A stretch of 64,000 bases of DNA. Origin: Dipetalonema caudispina (lineage: Eukaryota; Nematoda; Chromadorea; Rhabditida; Onchocercidae). Below, one piece after another: positions 1 to 12,444 of the stretch. Position numbers and translations under genes: made by a program. Every line of letters starts with the position of its first letter. Position 1 is the stretch's first letter. The notes beneath the pieces are model-generated. The model saw only the letters and a list, made by a program, of their open reading frames with translations, was not told where the DNA came from and did not search any database. Where the stretch lies: positions 1 to 64,000 of the forward strand of contig JABVXV010000278.1 in NCBI GenBank assembly GCA_013365325.1, read 5' to 3'.

Positions 1-143
<143 letters not shown>

Positions 144-223
144 AAAATATAGAATATTTTAAATTTTTACTGAATTTTTATTTTTACATGCGTTTATTTT
201 CATGTAAAATTTTACAATTATAG

Positions 224-825
224 TGTGGCAATTTTGAGTGAAACCATTTTGGAATATGTTGCAGAAGAAATCAGAAAATGGTTAGCTTCCAAACGTAAAC
301 GTAAACGAAAACATGTAAGCAATATTTTCCTTTTTTTTTCTTATTTTTTTTAAATCAAATTTTAATATTAAAAATTTAATTAACAAATTACAAAGAAGGA
401 GAAGGGAAAAAGAATTCTTAAAACATATCACATTTTCATGCATGTATCCAATTTTTTTTTCGTTTATTTTTCAGAAATACCGAAGAAAAGCTGGTAAAAA
501 ACATCGAGTAAGCCGTAAATCAGCTGAAAGTTCTTTTTCAAAAGAAAGCGAAAATTTAGCAACAAAAGATAGCTCCTCGAAAGAAAGTTTCACTTTATCA
601 AAAGAAAGTGAAACTTTTGCAAAAGAAGGAGGAAGTTCTTCAAGAGAAAGTGAAACTTTGTCAAATGTAAGCGATATGCAAGAAAATAGTAGCTGTCAAA
701 CAGATGATAAGCTAATGGGTGGAAATAAAGAAAGTCAAAATGAAAGCGCAATAGATATCGGGAATGAAACAATGAATAGGAAAACTTCAGACGAAACAAA
801 AAATACTGAATTACGGAAAAAATAA
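224..825 (+). CDS. 3' end of an unrecognised Lys/Ser-rich protein (partial, last two exons)
   Basis: Two exons join in phase: 224-314 (acceptor ATTATAG, donor GTAAGC) and 475-825 (acceptor TTTTTCAG, stop TAA at 823-825). The gene continues off the left edge. The first exon encodes an amphipathic stretch (ILEYVAEEIRKWLASK) followed by a basic run of alternating Lys/Arg that continues into the next exon, which could be a nuclear localisation signal. After that comes a hydrophilic tail with imperfect repeats of the form SKESE(N/T)(L/F) or SRESETL, rich in Ser, Glu and Lys, ending in ELRKK. It is probably disordered. A possible polyadenylation signal AATAAA lies at 887-892. I do not recognise the family and assign no function. 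Confidence 0.6.
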
Positions 826-2640
826 GAAAGTAAGAAATAATAAGAAATTTGAAGGAATTATATTATGTATAATTTTAAAAATGAATAATAAAAAGTCAAA
901 AAAACAAAAATCTGCAATATTTTCTTTCTTTTTCTTTTTTTTTTTTGTTTCTGCAATATTTCCACAAATATGAAATTTCAACAGATACTGTCTTATCCAA
1001 TAGAAGTATTATTTATGTTAATCTAAATAAATACGATTCAAAAATAACTATTTCATACATTTCTAGATACTTAGATGAATTATTTAAGTTAAATTAGTTT
1101 ATTGTAAAGTCTTACATCTTAAACTATTAATAAAAAAGTAAAAATTTTTAATTGAAATCTTATTAATAATTACCAATTATTAATATTAGTGCTGTCTGAA
1201 ACAAACATTTATGTCTAAAATTAAAAATAAATGTTAAACGTAATGCAAAAAAGAAAGAGAAAACAAAGTAAAAAAAATTTAATATTCATTTTAATTTTCT
1301 TTATTTCAACAAACTTCAGAAATTTACTTTCCACATATTTTAAAATGGATTACTATTATTATTAATGTATTATTGAAGTGGTATATGGAAAAAGAAAATA
1401 TATAGGAAATTAATAAATTTGAATGAAATTTTTCTAATGAAATTCAAAATCATTTCAATAAAATTACAGATTAAAATTAGAAAACTTGTAAAAAGCAAGG
1501 AAAATTTATAAGTTAAGATTGAATAAAATCAATAACAAATTATTTTTTCATGTTCAAAATTTTCCATGCTTAAATACAATTTCATTGATTTTATACCCTA
1601 TTACAATTAAAGTAATTTTGTTTATTCATACATTTTAAGAATCACTGAATTGCAATAATTTTCGTCTGCATGTAAGGTTTACTTCATGCTATTAATAAAT
1701 CAATGCATTACATTTAAGCTAAAAGTGTAGTGGTTAGATTTTGCAGCTTATATCGTTTCCTTTAACATTGATTGTGTTACATTTAAATATAATATTAACT
1801 TAAATAATTGAAATGAAATCTTTTAAGGAAATAATATGAAAATTAACTTACAGATTTGGTTGGTTTAATCTTCAATTGGTATCATATGAACAGTTTATGA
1901 ACGAATAATAATGATTCCTGATAGAAAGTTTGAAATGAAAAATTGAATTAATTTTCATATTTACTTTATCATTTTCTCTGAGAAAAGATGTTCTGAATTT
2001 TGTAAAAAATAATTCCAATATTGCAATATTAGCAGAATATGATTTAAGTGAAAACGAACAGGGATGGCAAGGATAATACGATGACACGAAAAATATCCTT
2101 TATTTAATTGAATTTTATATTTTAAGCAAAATTTGAATCTTTTCTAATAAAATATTTCAATAAAAAATGTTTTTTTTTTTCTTAGTATTGCAACAATAAA
2201 ATTTAAAACAAAAAATGCATCGGAGTTATATACATTGACAAAAGTGTCATATTTAATTAAGTTTAGAAACAAATTAAAATCAAAAAGTTAATTATTCTTT
2301 AAAAAATTTTCGTACATTTTGTTTGTGTTGCTATAAGCAAAACAAGCTGAAAATTCAAGAAGAAGTTCTCATTGCATAAATTTGCATCAAATTATTTTTC
2401 AATCAGTTATTTACAAAATTTTTAGTATGATTTTCAAATTTTCTATGTAATTGAAATCATCAATTGAAACATTTAAATTTTATTGGAAAATATTAATGTT
2501 TAAAATTTTACTTCATGTAAGATAGTAACCAGAAGCACTTTTTTTTTTTCTCCCTCTTTCTCTCCTCTGTTTTGTCTCTTAACAATACATCTATTTTGCA
2601 AACTTTTATTTGCATCAAAACCTTCAATATCTCGCGTACA

Positions 2641-2880
2641 TCAAGAATTCCTGATGCCCTATTTGTGTAATCGAGAATTTCTGATGTCCTATCTGCAATC
2701 GAGAATTCCTGATGCCCTATTTGTAATCGAGAATTTCTGATGTCCTATTTGCAATCGAGAATTCCTGATATCTTATTTGTAATCGAGAATTTCTGATGCC
2801 CTATTTATGTAATCGAGAATTCCTGATGCCCTATTTGTATAATCGAGAATTCCTGATATCCTATTTGTAATCGAGAATCC
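2641..2880. repeat. 28-30 bp minisatellite, about 8.3 copies
   Basis: Head-to-tail copies of a unit close to TCGAGAATTCCTGATGCCC followed by TATTTGTAA. Unit length is 28 or 30 bp, depending on an extra TG or TA before the closing AA. Copies differ at fixed positions (AATTC/AATTT, GCCC/GTCC/ATCC, TGTAA/TGCAA), and the early copies alternate between two subtypes. It shows no dyad symmetry and no unique spacers. Confidence 0.95.
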
Positions 2881-3294
2881 TAATGTAACTTTTGCTGGCA
2901 AATGCTAGAAAAAAAAAAGGAAAAAAAATACTAAATATGAAATGATTTTATAAAATTAATTGCATTAATTTCTATCAGAATGAAATACAATTATTGTAGT
3001 ATTGTGATAGGAAATGAAATTCATAGATCAGAAATGAATGGAATAAAATTTCGAAATGATATATAATATGTTTTCAGATAAACTTAATGAAGCAATTTTT
3101 TCGTTTGCTATATAAAGCTGTAATTCAAACGTTGTCAATTTTCTCTCTCTTTATTTAGTTTTTCCATTTTTCTATCTCATTCGTTTATTTCACCAATGAA
3201 ATATTTTAATTTTCTTTTCATCATCCTTTTTTTCTCTTTCTCCATGTATGATAAATGAAGTTTCTTTTTTTTTTTTTTTTTTTTCATTTTAATT

Positions 3295-3296
<2 letters not shown>

Positions 3297-3332
<36 letters not shown>
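3297..3332. repeat. (TA)n microsatellite
   Basis: About 36 bp of uninterrupted AT dinucleotides following a poly-T tract. Confidence 0.95.
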
Positions 3333-3334
<2 letters not shown>

Positions 3335-3973
3335 TCATAGATAAAATTGAAATAAATGTTAGTTAAATTTAAATAAAATATTTCTCTTTTTTTTTTTTCT
3401 TTTCCATAATAAACATCCCTTTTAGGCTTGAAAGCTTTAAAAGGTTCTTTTTCCAACTTTTTAAAAACAAACTTTTTCGAGCAAAACATTAGACGAAATG
3501 CATTTAGAAAGCAAAGAAAAAATCAAAATATAGCATAGAATGTAGTTAAAAGGAGGAGATTCATTTTTACCTTTTTCCTCTTTTCCTTTTCCTCCTTCTT
3601 CCTCCTCTTCCTTTTCCTCCTCCTCATTTTCCTTCTCATTTTCCTTTTTACATCTCTTATTTCTCCTCTTTGAATAATAATAATACATTTCAATTTTTTC
3701 TTTTCCATTCCAACTTTCTCATTGGATAAAATCTTTGTGCATGAAAGAGAGAAAAAAAAAGAAAAAAGGCAAAAATCTTTTTCAAGTATTTCAAGGATAG
3801 AATGAGAAAAGCTAAGCTTAAAATGCTTTCTTTAATATAAGCAAAAATCGATGATTGGTAATGTTATGTTATATTTCCACTTTGCTATTCGTTTCATATT
3901 TTTATATATGTAAATATTCCATTAACTAATAATTAAATGAATTCAATAAAAAGGGAAAGGTGAAAATAAAAAG

Positions 3974-4010
<37 letters not shown>
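3974..4010. repeat. Poly-A tract next to the transporter start codon
   Basis: Roughly 37 consecutive A residues ending 18 bp before the ATG chosen for the MFSD6-like gene. Read through, it would encode a poly-Lys leader from an in-frame ATG at 3960. I treat it as 5' UTR or promoter DNA. Confidence 0.9.
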
Positions 4011-4012
<2 letters not shown>

Positions 4013-4028
4013 AAGTTATAAAACAGAA

Positions 4029-7000
4029 ATGGAACAAAATATTGGTTATATTAATGATCGTCATGGTATTACTACTACAACAACAACAACAACTACTGAT
4101 ACTAATACTACTACTACTACTACTACTTCACGTATTATTCGTATTTTCGGCTATGAATATCAACGTGATCTCATTATTGCCAGGCTATTTTATGTCTTTT
4201 ATTTTGCCTCATTTGGCTCATTATTCCCATTATTGGCTATTTATTTCAAACAATTAGGGATGAATGCTTCACAAGCGGGTTTTTTGCTTGGTACACGACC
4301 ATTGGTTGAATTTGCTGCTCGTCCATTTTGGAGCAGTTTTGCGAATAAATTTAGGAAGGTAAATAAATGAATAATATGTTTAATACTTTAATTAATTATC
4401 CATTTATACATTTTATTGTATTTTTAAAATTTCATAAAATTATAATTAGTAATAATGATAATGATTGTTGATAATACATCAATTTTAATATTAACTTAAA
4501 ATTATTTTAATCATATTAGCAGTAAATTCAGATTATATTCCTGACTTTTTTTTTTTTTTTTTATAAAACATAACATTTTTCCTCAACGCATTTCATTTCT
4601 TTCATTTCTCTTTTACTAAAAATTGATGTTTCTTTATTGAGTCTTCTTTCCATTAGTTTGAAGCATTTTATTATCATTGTCATTTCCCTAATGTCAAATT
4701 TTCTCTATTGATCGATCCCCGCATTTCTGTCTCTCAAAATTTAATTACTAAGTAATAAAATCTCTGCAAATCTTTAATTTCTTCCTTCCAATCTTTTTCT
4801 TCTAAATTCTCTTAAAAGTAGGAAAAATTAAAATTTGTGAATTTTGTTTTTTAACTAAATTTCAAAAAAAAAAAAAGAAAAAAAATATTGGTCACTAAAT
4901 TTTTATGTTATTATACGCTTCCAATCAGAAATTTTGCATCTGTCTTTGATGTAAATAATAAAAGAAAAATGATTTTTATCTTGAGAAGAATGACTTTTAA
5001 TTATAAAATCACCAATTAAAATTTCATTTAAAAATTTAAGGAATTCTTCATTTGTTAAAAATTTGAAAGAGAAAAAATAAAAAATAAAATTCATTTCAAA
5101 ATAAAATTTGATTACAGGGAAAACTACTTCTGGAATTTTCATTGGCATCATTTATCATATCAACGTTAGCCATTGGATTTGTTCAACCGTTGACACCGTA
5201 TTGCGTGGTGAAACCCGTAAATGTAACTACAAAATGTTTTTATCTTGAACCAGCCGGACAAACTATCAGAGGTGGTGCACTGGGTTATCTGAAAAAAGCT
5301 GCCGGAATTGGCCGAAAAAAACGGGATACTCCTCGTAAGTGATACATTTTGTATCCAGAAAATATTTATAAGTATAAAAAAAAAAAAAAAAAGAAAAACA
5401 CAAATCCATATGATATGATAATTACATGAAAATAGTTCAGATTCGAAAATTACAAATTCTTGATAAATTTAAATTTGAAAACCAGTAAACTTTATAAATT
5501 GATTATGTAAATCTTTTTGTTAGTGATTTGACAACTTTCTTACTTCAACTATACATTTTTTAAATCCAAATAATAAGATGGCAACAAAAAACATTGAATA
5601 TTGCATCAATTTTTATTTTATCGTTTTATGCATAATTTTGAGAATTTTTTGAACATAATTTTGTGGCATACTTACTTCGGTAAAAATAGGGAACAGCTTC
5701 GTAATGCTTTATTTTCGATTTTTTCTATTATTCGTTTAATTTTGTTCTTTTTTTTTTTGAATTCTGCCAATTTTTCATAAAGAAAGTATTTTTTTTCCTT
5801 TAATTTTTAAAACGAATTGTTCATTTATAGCCATCTTCGAAACAATTATTGATCTGAGCTCTTACAACAAGGATGATGATATTGTACCGGGTCTTTCACC
5901 ACTTGCTTTAACAAAAGACAAGGTAAAAGTAGAATTATTATCATCATATTTGCAAAAAATTTATGATGCATTTTATTATAGCCTGAAAAATTCAAATTTT
6001 TTTTTTCAAACTTATTTCTTCTTAATATTGAGCTATAAAAAGAAGTTATAATCAAGAAATTCATTACAAATTGATATAGGTATTTCAGAGCACATTTGGC
6101 CTAAATATTAATAAGTCAGCAAGCTTACTGTATGAGTTTACTGATCATATCCTTTAGCTTACAGTAATACTTACAGTAGTATTATCGAGAAATAAGCACA
6201 TCGCAACTCAGTTTTTGGAAAGCATTTTGCAGGAGAGGAAAGCATTTTGGTAATTTCATTAGCAATTAATAAGCTTATGCAATAATTAGCAAAATAGGTA
6301 GATATCCAGTTGTAATAAGCTTATTTTCGATAGTTTTGATTTTGTATTAAACATTTATTTAAGCCCATACAATACAATATTACAGGTATGCAATTATGAT
6401 GAAGATTTATATGGTGTTTTAGTTAGTCCACCACACAGTACACGAGTTTATCGTAAACCAGCTGTGGAACAAGTAAGTGTACTATCTTCATTAAGTAATT
6501 ACTCTTCGTTACAATAATGCATATATGTTCGTTACGGTAGTAAATCGGTAGATTAAAATTAGAAAAGAAGATAGAAAGGAGTTAGAAAAGTTGGTGATTA
6601 AATAATGATATTATATTACTTATAAGGAAATAAATCTTGAAGATATCCGAGAAAAAATTATCATTAAAACAAGTAATTGTTTTAATTTACACTTCAAACA
6701 GTAGAAGGTACAACGAAAATAAAATGATTTTTCCGTTTAATTTTTTTCGTTTATTTCGTCCTTCCTTTCCTCTCCTCCGTATTTTTCCCCCAAATTTCTA
6801 TGTATTTATTATTAACAGAAATTATTTCATCTTTAAATAATGGACGAAATTTCTTTAAGCATTTCAAAGTTACAAAAATTTTATGAAAAATTTTTTAACA
6901 CATAAAAATTTAGGCCTAAAAAATTTTCCTCCATTACTTAAAATGATTGAGTTGTTTCTTCTTTTTCTGTTGCCGTTGATTTTTTAGTAATACAAAAAAA

Positions 7001-10000
7001 AAGTATTTTTAGTATATTTTTAATATAAAAAAGAGTATTTTTTTTAAATATATTTTTAATATAAAGAAAATTAGCATAATTTTGCTAGCAAATTTAAACG
7101 AAAGAATTAAAATCGAGATTATAAGTAAGTCAATTAATCATAATTTCATTTGTTTAGATTTAAAAATAAAATTTAAAATTTTCCTCCAACTATTTCTTTT
7201 TTCAAAATCATGCAATACATATTGCATATAATTTAAAGCATTTTCAGGTTTTCCTTCTTCTACTGCTACTTGTTATTTTGGGTGAATTTTTCAGTTCACC
7301 AAGTCTTGCTTTAGCAGATAGTGTTACACTAACTTATGTTTCTGATAATCCAAAACAGGTATTACAGTATCCATTTATTAGAATTATTTTTTATCATATT
7401 TACTAATAATTATTGATGTAATCCGTGTATCATATCTGTAAATTTTTACCATACCTTTAAGCATATTAATTTTATTTTCTGAAAAAATGTAAAAAAAAAA
7501 CAACCAAAATGAACACTTTCATTTATGTCAGAAAATATTTTAAACAAATTTAAAATGTAGTTTAGTATTTAAATTTCTAAAATATGTCAATTTTTGTTAA
7601 ATGACATCATTCTTACATAAAATTGAAAAATACACTTCCCATTTTTCTCTTTTTTTATTTCAAAAAATCTTCCAAATTGATTCATCCATTTTATTAATCA
7701 TTTCATATTTATGTATAATAGAGATTTTTAAATTTTTTTATTCTTTTTATAGTTTGGTACAATACGGCTTCTTGGAAGTTTTGGCTGGGGTTTGGCAATG
7801 TTTATTATGGGTATCGGTTTAGATTATTCGGAAACTTTCCGGAATCATCCATGTCCAACGAAGAATACCACCGAAAAGAACTATACGTTATGCTTTGTAG
7901 CATATTCACTATTTATGCTTGCTGCAATGCTTGTTGGTAAAAGCAAAAATTGCAATTTAATAAAATTTTAATAAAAAAAAAAAATAAATAAATGGAAGAA
8001 TGGCAGAATTATATATCATTTCTTCTCAATAATTTTTTTTTTTTCTTTTGGAGCATAATTCGAACTATAAATTTTATATAAATTGTGAAAAAGTTCATTA
8101 AAATTTTTGAAGAAATAAAATTTTGTTAGCTACACAATTTCACTTTGGTAATGAGCAACGTCCGGATGAAGCAGCTTGTACGGTAATTGAAACACGAATT
8201 GATGAAATTGCTCCAGCAGTAGCGGAAAAAGCTCGAGTAAGACAATTACAGGTATATTTTAAAAATATTTCCATCGATTTAGAAAAAAAGAAAGAATTAA
8301 TTTTTAAATTAGTTACTTATCGTTTAATAATTTTTATTTTTATCATTTTTTTTTTTTTTTTTTGTTCTTTCAAAAATAAGTTTAAAATTATTCATTGATT
8401 ATCTTTTGTCGTTCAAAAAAAAAAAAAAAATAAATTACTGAATTGTTTTATATTAATTTTATATTTTATTGAAGTTGGAACATCCAGAAGATAATGCACA
8501 ATGGATTCCAACAATTAAAACATTGTTTCGTGGCCATATGGCATTTTATCTGTTGGCTGTAACAACGATTGGTTTTGGTGCTGGAATCATTTTTGCCTTT
8601 CTCTTCTGGCATTTACAGGTTAAGAAAAAAAAAAAAAAAAAAAATTTGAAAAAAACAATTTGATCATCAATGGAATAATTTAATTCATTTAAAAATCTCC
8701 AAAAAAAAAAAAAAAAAAAAGCCTTCCAAATAAGAATAATTTAAAAACTTATTACGCTGCTTACAGTTTAGTGAAAAAAATTAATTTAAAATTTGTTTAA
8801 ACACTGAAAAATTATTGCAGGACTTTGGTGGTTCACCAATTTTGTTTGGTTTTGCATCGGTAGTTAATCATGGAACCGAAATTGCTGCCCATTTTTACTG
8901 TTTTCAACTGATCAATAAATTTGGCCACATTAAGGTAAATTAAACAAATGGAAGTAATTGGAACAAGTGGATATATAGTTATGAAATTATAACAGTAAAA
9001 TATTATCGAATTACTGAAATAATTAATGAAAAGTATTGGTTAAATAAAATTGTAACTATAAAATTATAATAAAATATTGGATAAAATTATTGGAACGGAA
9101 GAATTAAAATAGGATATAATCAGACTATAATAGATGAATCAGTAAAAAAAAAGAAGGTAATGAAAAGATAAAATTAAGCAAAAAATAAGAAGATAATATT
9201 TGTTGTTCATCAAATAATTAATATAATAACTATTACATTTTAAAATTCAATAGTAATAATATTAACTAATAATTTTATTAGGAAATGATACAATCTATCT
9301 GTTTCTTTTATTATTTTAATTTTCAGTTAATAAATATTTGCCTATTAGCTAATGTAATTCGTTTCTTCATAATCAGTTTACTGACAAATCCATGGATGGT
9401 ACTTCCATTACAAGCATTACAAGGTTATCTTATTTTTATTTTTCATTGTTTTTTTTTTTTTTTTTTTGTTTTATAATTTTCATATATTTAATTTAATTTC
9501 TGAACTTTCAAAAATTTGACTGAATCAAATAATCAGATGATAAAATTTGATGAAAATTTTAAAGAAAATGTAAATATTTTTTAAGGATTAACTCTAGCAA
9601 CAACATGGGCATCAGCATCATCATATATTTCACTAATTGCTCCATCACAATTAAAAAGAACAGCACAAACTTTTCTTATGCTTCTATATCATGGTATTGG
9701 AAAAGGATTTGGAAGTATTATTGGTGGTTTTATTATTAAATCTGCCGGTATTTCATATATCATTCATTGATTTTTATAAAATAATATATCACAATTATTT
9801 TTTATAAATTTAAGAAACAAGTTTTTTTTTTTTTTCAAAAATTTTTTCAAAGAAATTTAATTAAACTATCATTAGATATGACAATAATAAATCATCACTT
9901 AATAAAACTACATACTTAATATTATAATTACAATTTTTACTAATAGTAGTATATATATATATATACATATACGTATATTAATTTAAGTTAACAATTTTAC

Positions 10001-10627
10001 ATTAGTTAATTCATATTTCAGGTACACGATTAACATTCCAGATTTATTCATTAATTGCATTACTCGTATTGGGTATACATTATGGAATGAATCGATTATT
10101 TAAATATGATAATATTAAATATAGTCATGAATTTGATGATGATGATGATATGCCTGTTGGTAAGAGTTATTTCTCTTTCTTTCTTTTTTTTTTTTTTTTA
10201 AATTTATTTTAAATAATTTTGACTTGAATTTATAATCTTTTGATGATATTTCATCAATATCAAAAATATTACTATGATAATACATTATTGAGCCATTTGT
10301 AGGATAGAAGGAACTAAAAATCGAAGAATATTGTTATATTCTAAACTTCCGGAACATATTATATTCATTCAAAAAATTACAAATTTAAATTAAAATTGTA
10401 AATGAGAACGAAAAAGAACAGAAATAGTCAACTGTTTAATTTTAACAATAACAGTTATTGTTATAGCACCTCAAGGATTACCGTTACATCATGGTGAAAG
10501 TAAACTAACTGATGCTTTCAATCAAACATCTGTTACAAATGCAAATTACGGCACTATCGAAACTAAAGATCCAACCCAGGAAGCATACGATCGTTATGTT
10601 AAGTTGCCACCAGTTGACAATATGTAA
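4029..10627 (+). CDS. mfsd-6: MFSD6-like major facilitator superfamily transporter
   Basis: Thirteen exons join in phase to 652 residues: 4029-4358, 5118-5334, 5831-5922, 6386-6472, 7248-7358, 7753-7936, 8130-8251, 8475-8618, 8821-8934, 9327-9423, 9586-9747, 10022-10159, 10467-10627. After a poly-Thr N-terminus comes the MFS_1-like fold with about 12 membrane segments. Family landmarks are the first helix ending FGSLFPLLAIYFKQLGM, then LLGTRPLVEFAARPFW, the GEFFSSPSLALAD segment and RLLGSFGWGLAMFIMGIGLD. A hydrophilic loop (exons 2-4) separates helices 2 and 3, as in animal MFSD6. The C-terminus is cytosolic and acidic (FDDDDD). Human MFSD6 is longer (about 790 residues). The transported substrate of the family is not established. 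I chose ATG 4029 (MEQN) over the in-frame ATG at 3960 because the latter would add only a poly-Lys run encoded by the A tract. An AATAAA lies at 10828-10833. Confidence 0.88.
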
Positions 10628-12444
10628 TTAATTAAGCTCATTTATTATACGCTTTACTATTATTAACTATTATAATTATAATTGATTGTAATAACAATAA
10701 TAATTATTATTACTATTATTATCATTATTATTATTATTATTATCATTATTATCACTATTATTATTACTATTATTATTATTATAATCACTATTATTATTAT
10801 TGCATTAAAATGTAGTATTAGATATTAAATAAATAATTTCATTGTTATCGTTATGGTCATAGAAGAATGTAAGTAATACATCTAAGCCAATAGCATTAAT
10901 AATTAATTCGTAGTTGATTTTTTTTCCTTATTTTTAAATCTATCTTCGTATGAATATATTTTCCGCTATATGCAACGCAGTTTATGCATAGATATTTCTA
11001 TTACAACAAATATTATGACGTATGTTCGAGTGATTAAAAGGATATCAAATCATAATAACATTTTGTATAAAATTTTTTGACACTTCTATAAATTCCATTT
11101 CTTCATTGTTTAATTTATCTAATGAATTTCACCAGTAAAATAACGAGATATTGCACATAGCTAACATTAATTCATGCATTATTTGGAGATTTAGATATTT
11201 AAGTATGTTTTGTTCCATGTAAGCCTGAAAAACAAAACAAACATTTCAGGTGGATAAGTCTTACATTTTTTTTTTTTTTTTTTTTTTGAGCTAACAAATA
11301 CGATCAATATATCGGACTATTAAATAGCTTGTTTGAAATCTTTTAATCATAGTTATTTGAATTTATCCAAAATCGAAACTTTGTGTAAAAAAAGAAAATA
11401 GACCCAATAATTTTTTAGTCCGCTTCCTTATTATCCAGCTAAATATCACTGTATAATGATGCATTTCTTTCTTATTGACTGATTCATTTCATTTATATAA
11501 AACTTGAAAACACAATTTTTGAACCAATTATGAATCTAAAAGTGAAAGTGACACACAAAAAGATAAATAATATAACACAAAAATTAAAAAAAAAAGAAAA
11601 TAAAGAAGAAAACACATACAAAATTGACATGCAACGGCTTATTATTGCATTTTAACTACAAACCTGAAAGTAATGAATGTAGGCGAATCCTAAAATAAAG
11701 CCTGAAAGAAATATACAGTCTCAAGAGAGGTTTAATTGGAACTAAATTTCAGTATTTTCAAGTTATCGTACAAAAATATACACAATTGAAGTTTTTTATC
11801 GGGTAATCAATGAGGATATATGATTCATTAAGGATTAGGTATTCTCTTCTATGTGCTTTCTGGAGCATTCAAAAATGTCATTGGAAATTTTGAAAATTAT
11901 CAAGCATCACGATTAAAAGAGACTTAGCATAACAACCGTTTGATCAGTTCTGAAATTAAGTCTTAAAAAAAAAACCAAATTTTGTTGAAACATAAGGGAT
12001 ATATTACAAACCTTAGTAATTGTCAAGAGTGCATAAACTGTATGACAATGTATGAAAATCTCTATCTACAAGACAGAAAACGAAAGTCATCGTAAATTAC
12101 AAAGTGAACTTTTGGAAAGAAAGAAAGATGATACAATTGAAGCTCATAATAAGAAATATCACTAACAATAACTAAGTATAAATATATATAAAGGCCACAT
12201 TGAATAAGTAATGACGAAGGAAAAAATTATATACGTAAAGCTCTATGATGATAAATTTCAGTAGTCTACCAACCAATTATTTTCTTTATAACGAGCATTG
12301 GAAAAATCAAATCTAAAAACTGAAAATCTTCCATACCTCAAAGTTACAACACAACTACCACAGAACTGATTAAGTAAAAACCGTAAATTCATATACAGTT
12401 GAGCAACCCGAAGAGATTTGTCATATAATCCAGAAGTGATCCAA
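10628..12444. other. Convergent 3' region between the transporter and CLIP-170 genes
   Basis: About 1.8 kb holding both 3' UTRs. It contains an interrupted (ATT)n array at 10692-10801, AATAAA at 10828-10833 for the plus-strand gene, and poly-T at about 11269-11287. CTGAAA-like acceptor strings on the minus strand (near 11224, 11664, 11701) have no accompanying open frame. No gene supported. Confidence 0.6.
10692..10801. repeat. Interrupted (ATT)n microsatellite in the transporter 3' UTR
   Basis: Triplet array of ATT with interspersed ACT and ATC units, immediately after the stop codon region of the MFSD6-like gene. Confidence 0.9.

Larger units (their letters stand above)
826..3959. other. 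Gene-free AT-rich intergenic region
   Basis: About 3.1 kb with no open frame that carries splice sites or a recognisable protein. It holds the 3' UTR and AATAAA of the upstream gene, the minisatellite at 2641-2880, a poly-T tract near 3266-3284, a (TA)n tract at 3297-3332 and a pyrimidine-rich stretch around 3570-3680 (purine-rich on the other strand). The promoter of the MFSD6-like gene should lie at its right end. Confidence 0.7.

Noticed and set aside
2641..2880. Resemblance to a CRISPR-like regular repeat
   Set aside because: Units are contiguous with no unique spacers and lie in a eukaryotic intergenic region. It is a minisatellite.
11224..11710. Minus-strand acceptor-like CTGAAA strings downstream of CLIP-170
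   Set aside because: The CLIP-170 frame already ends at 12445 after the second zinc knuckle, and no open frame follows these sites. They are probably chance or 3' UTR sequence.
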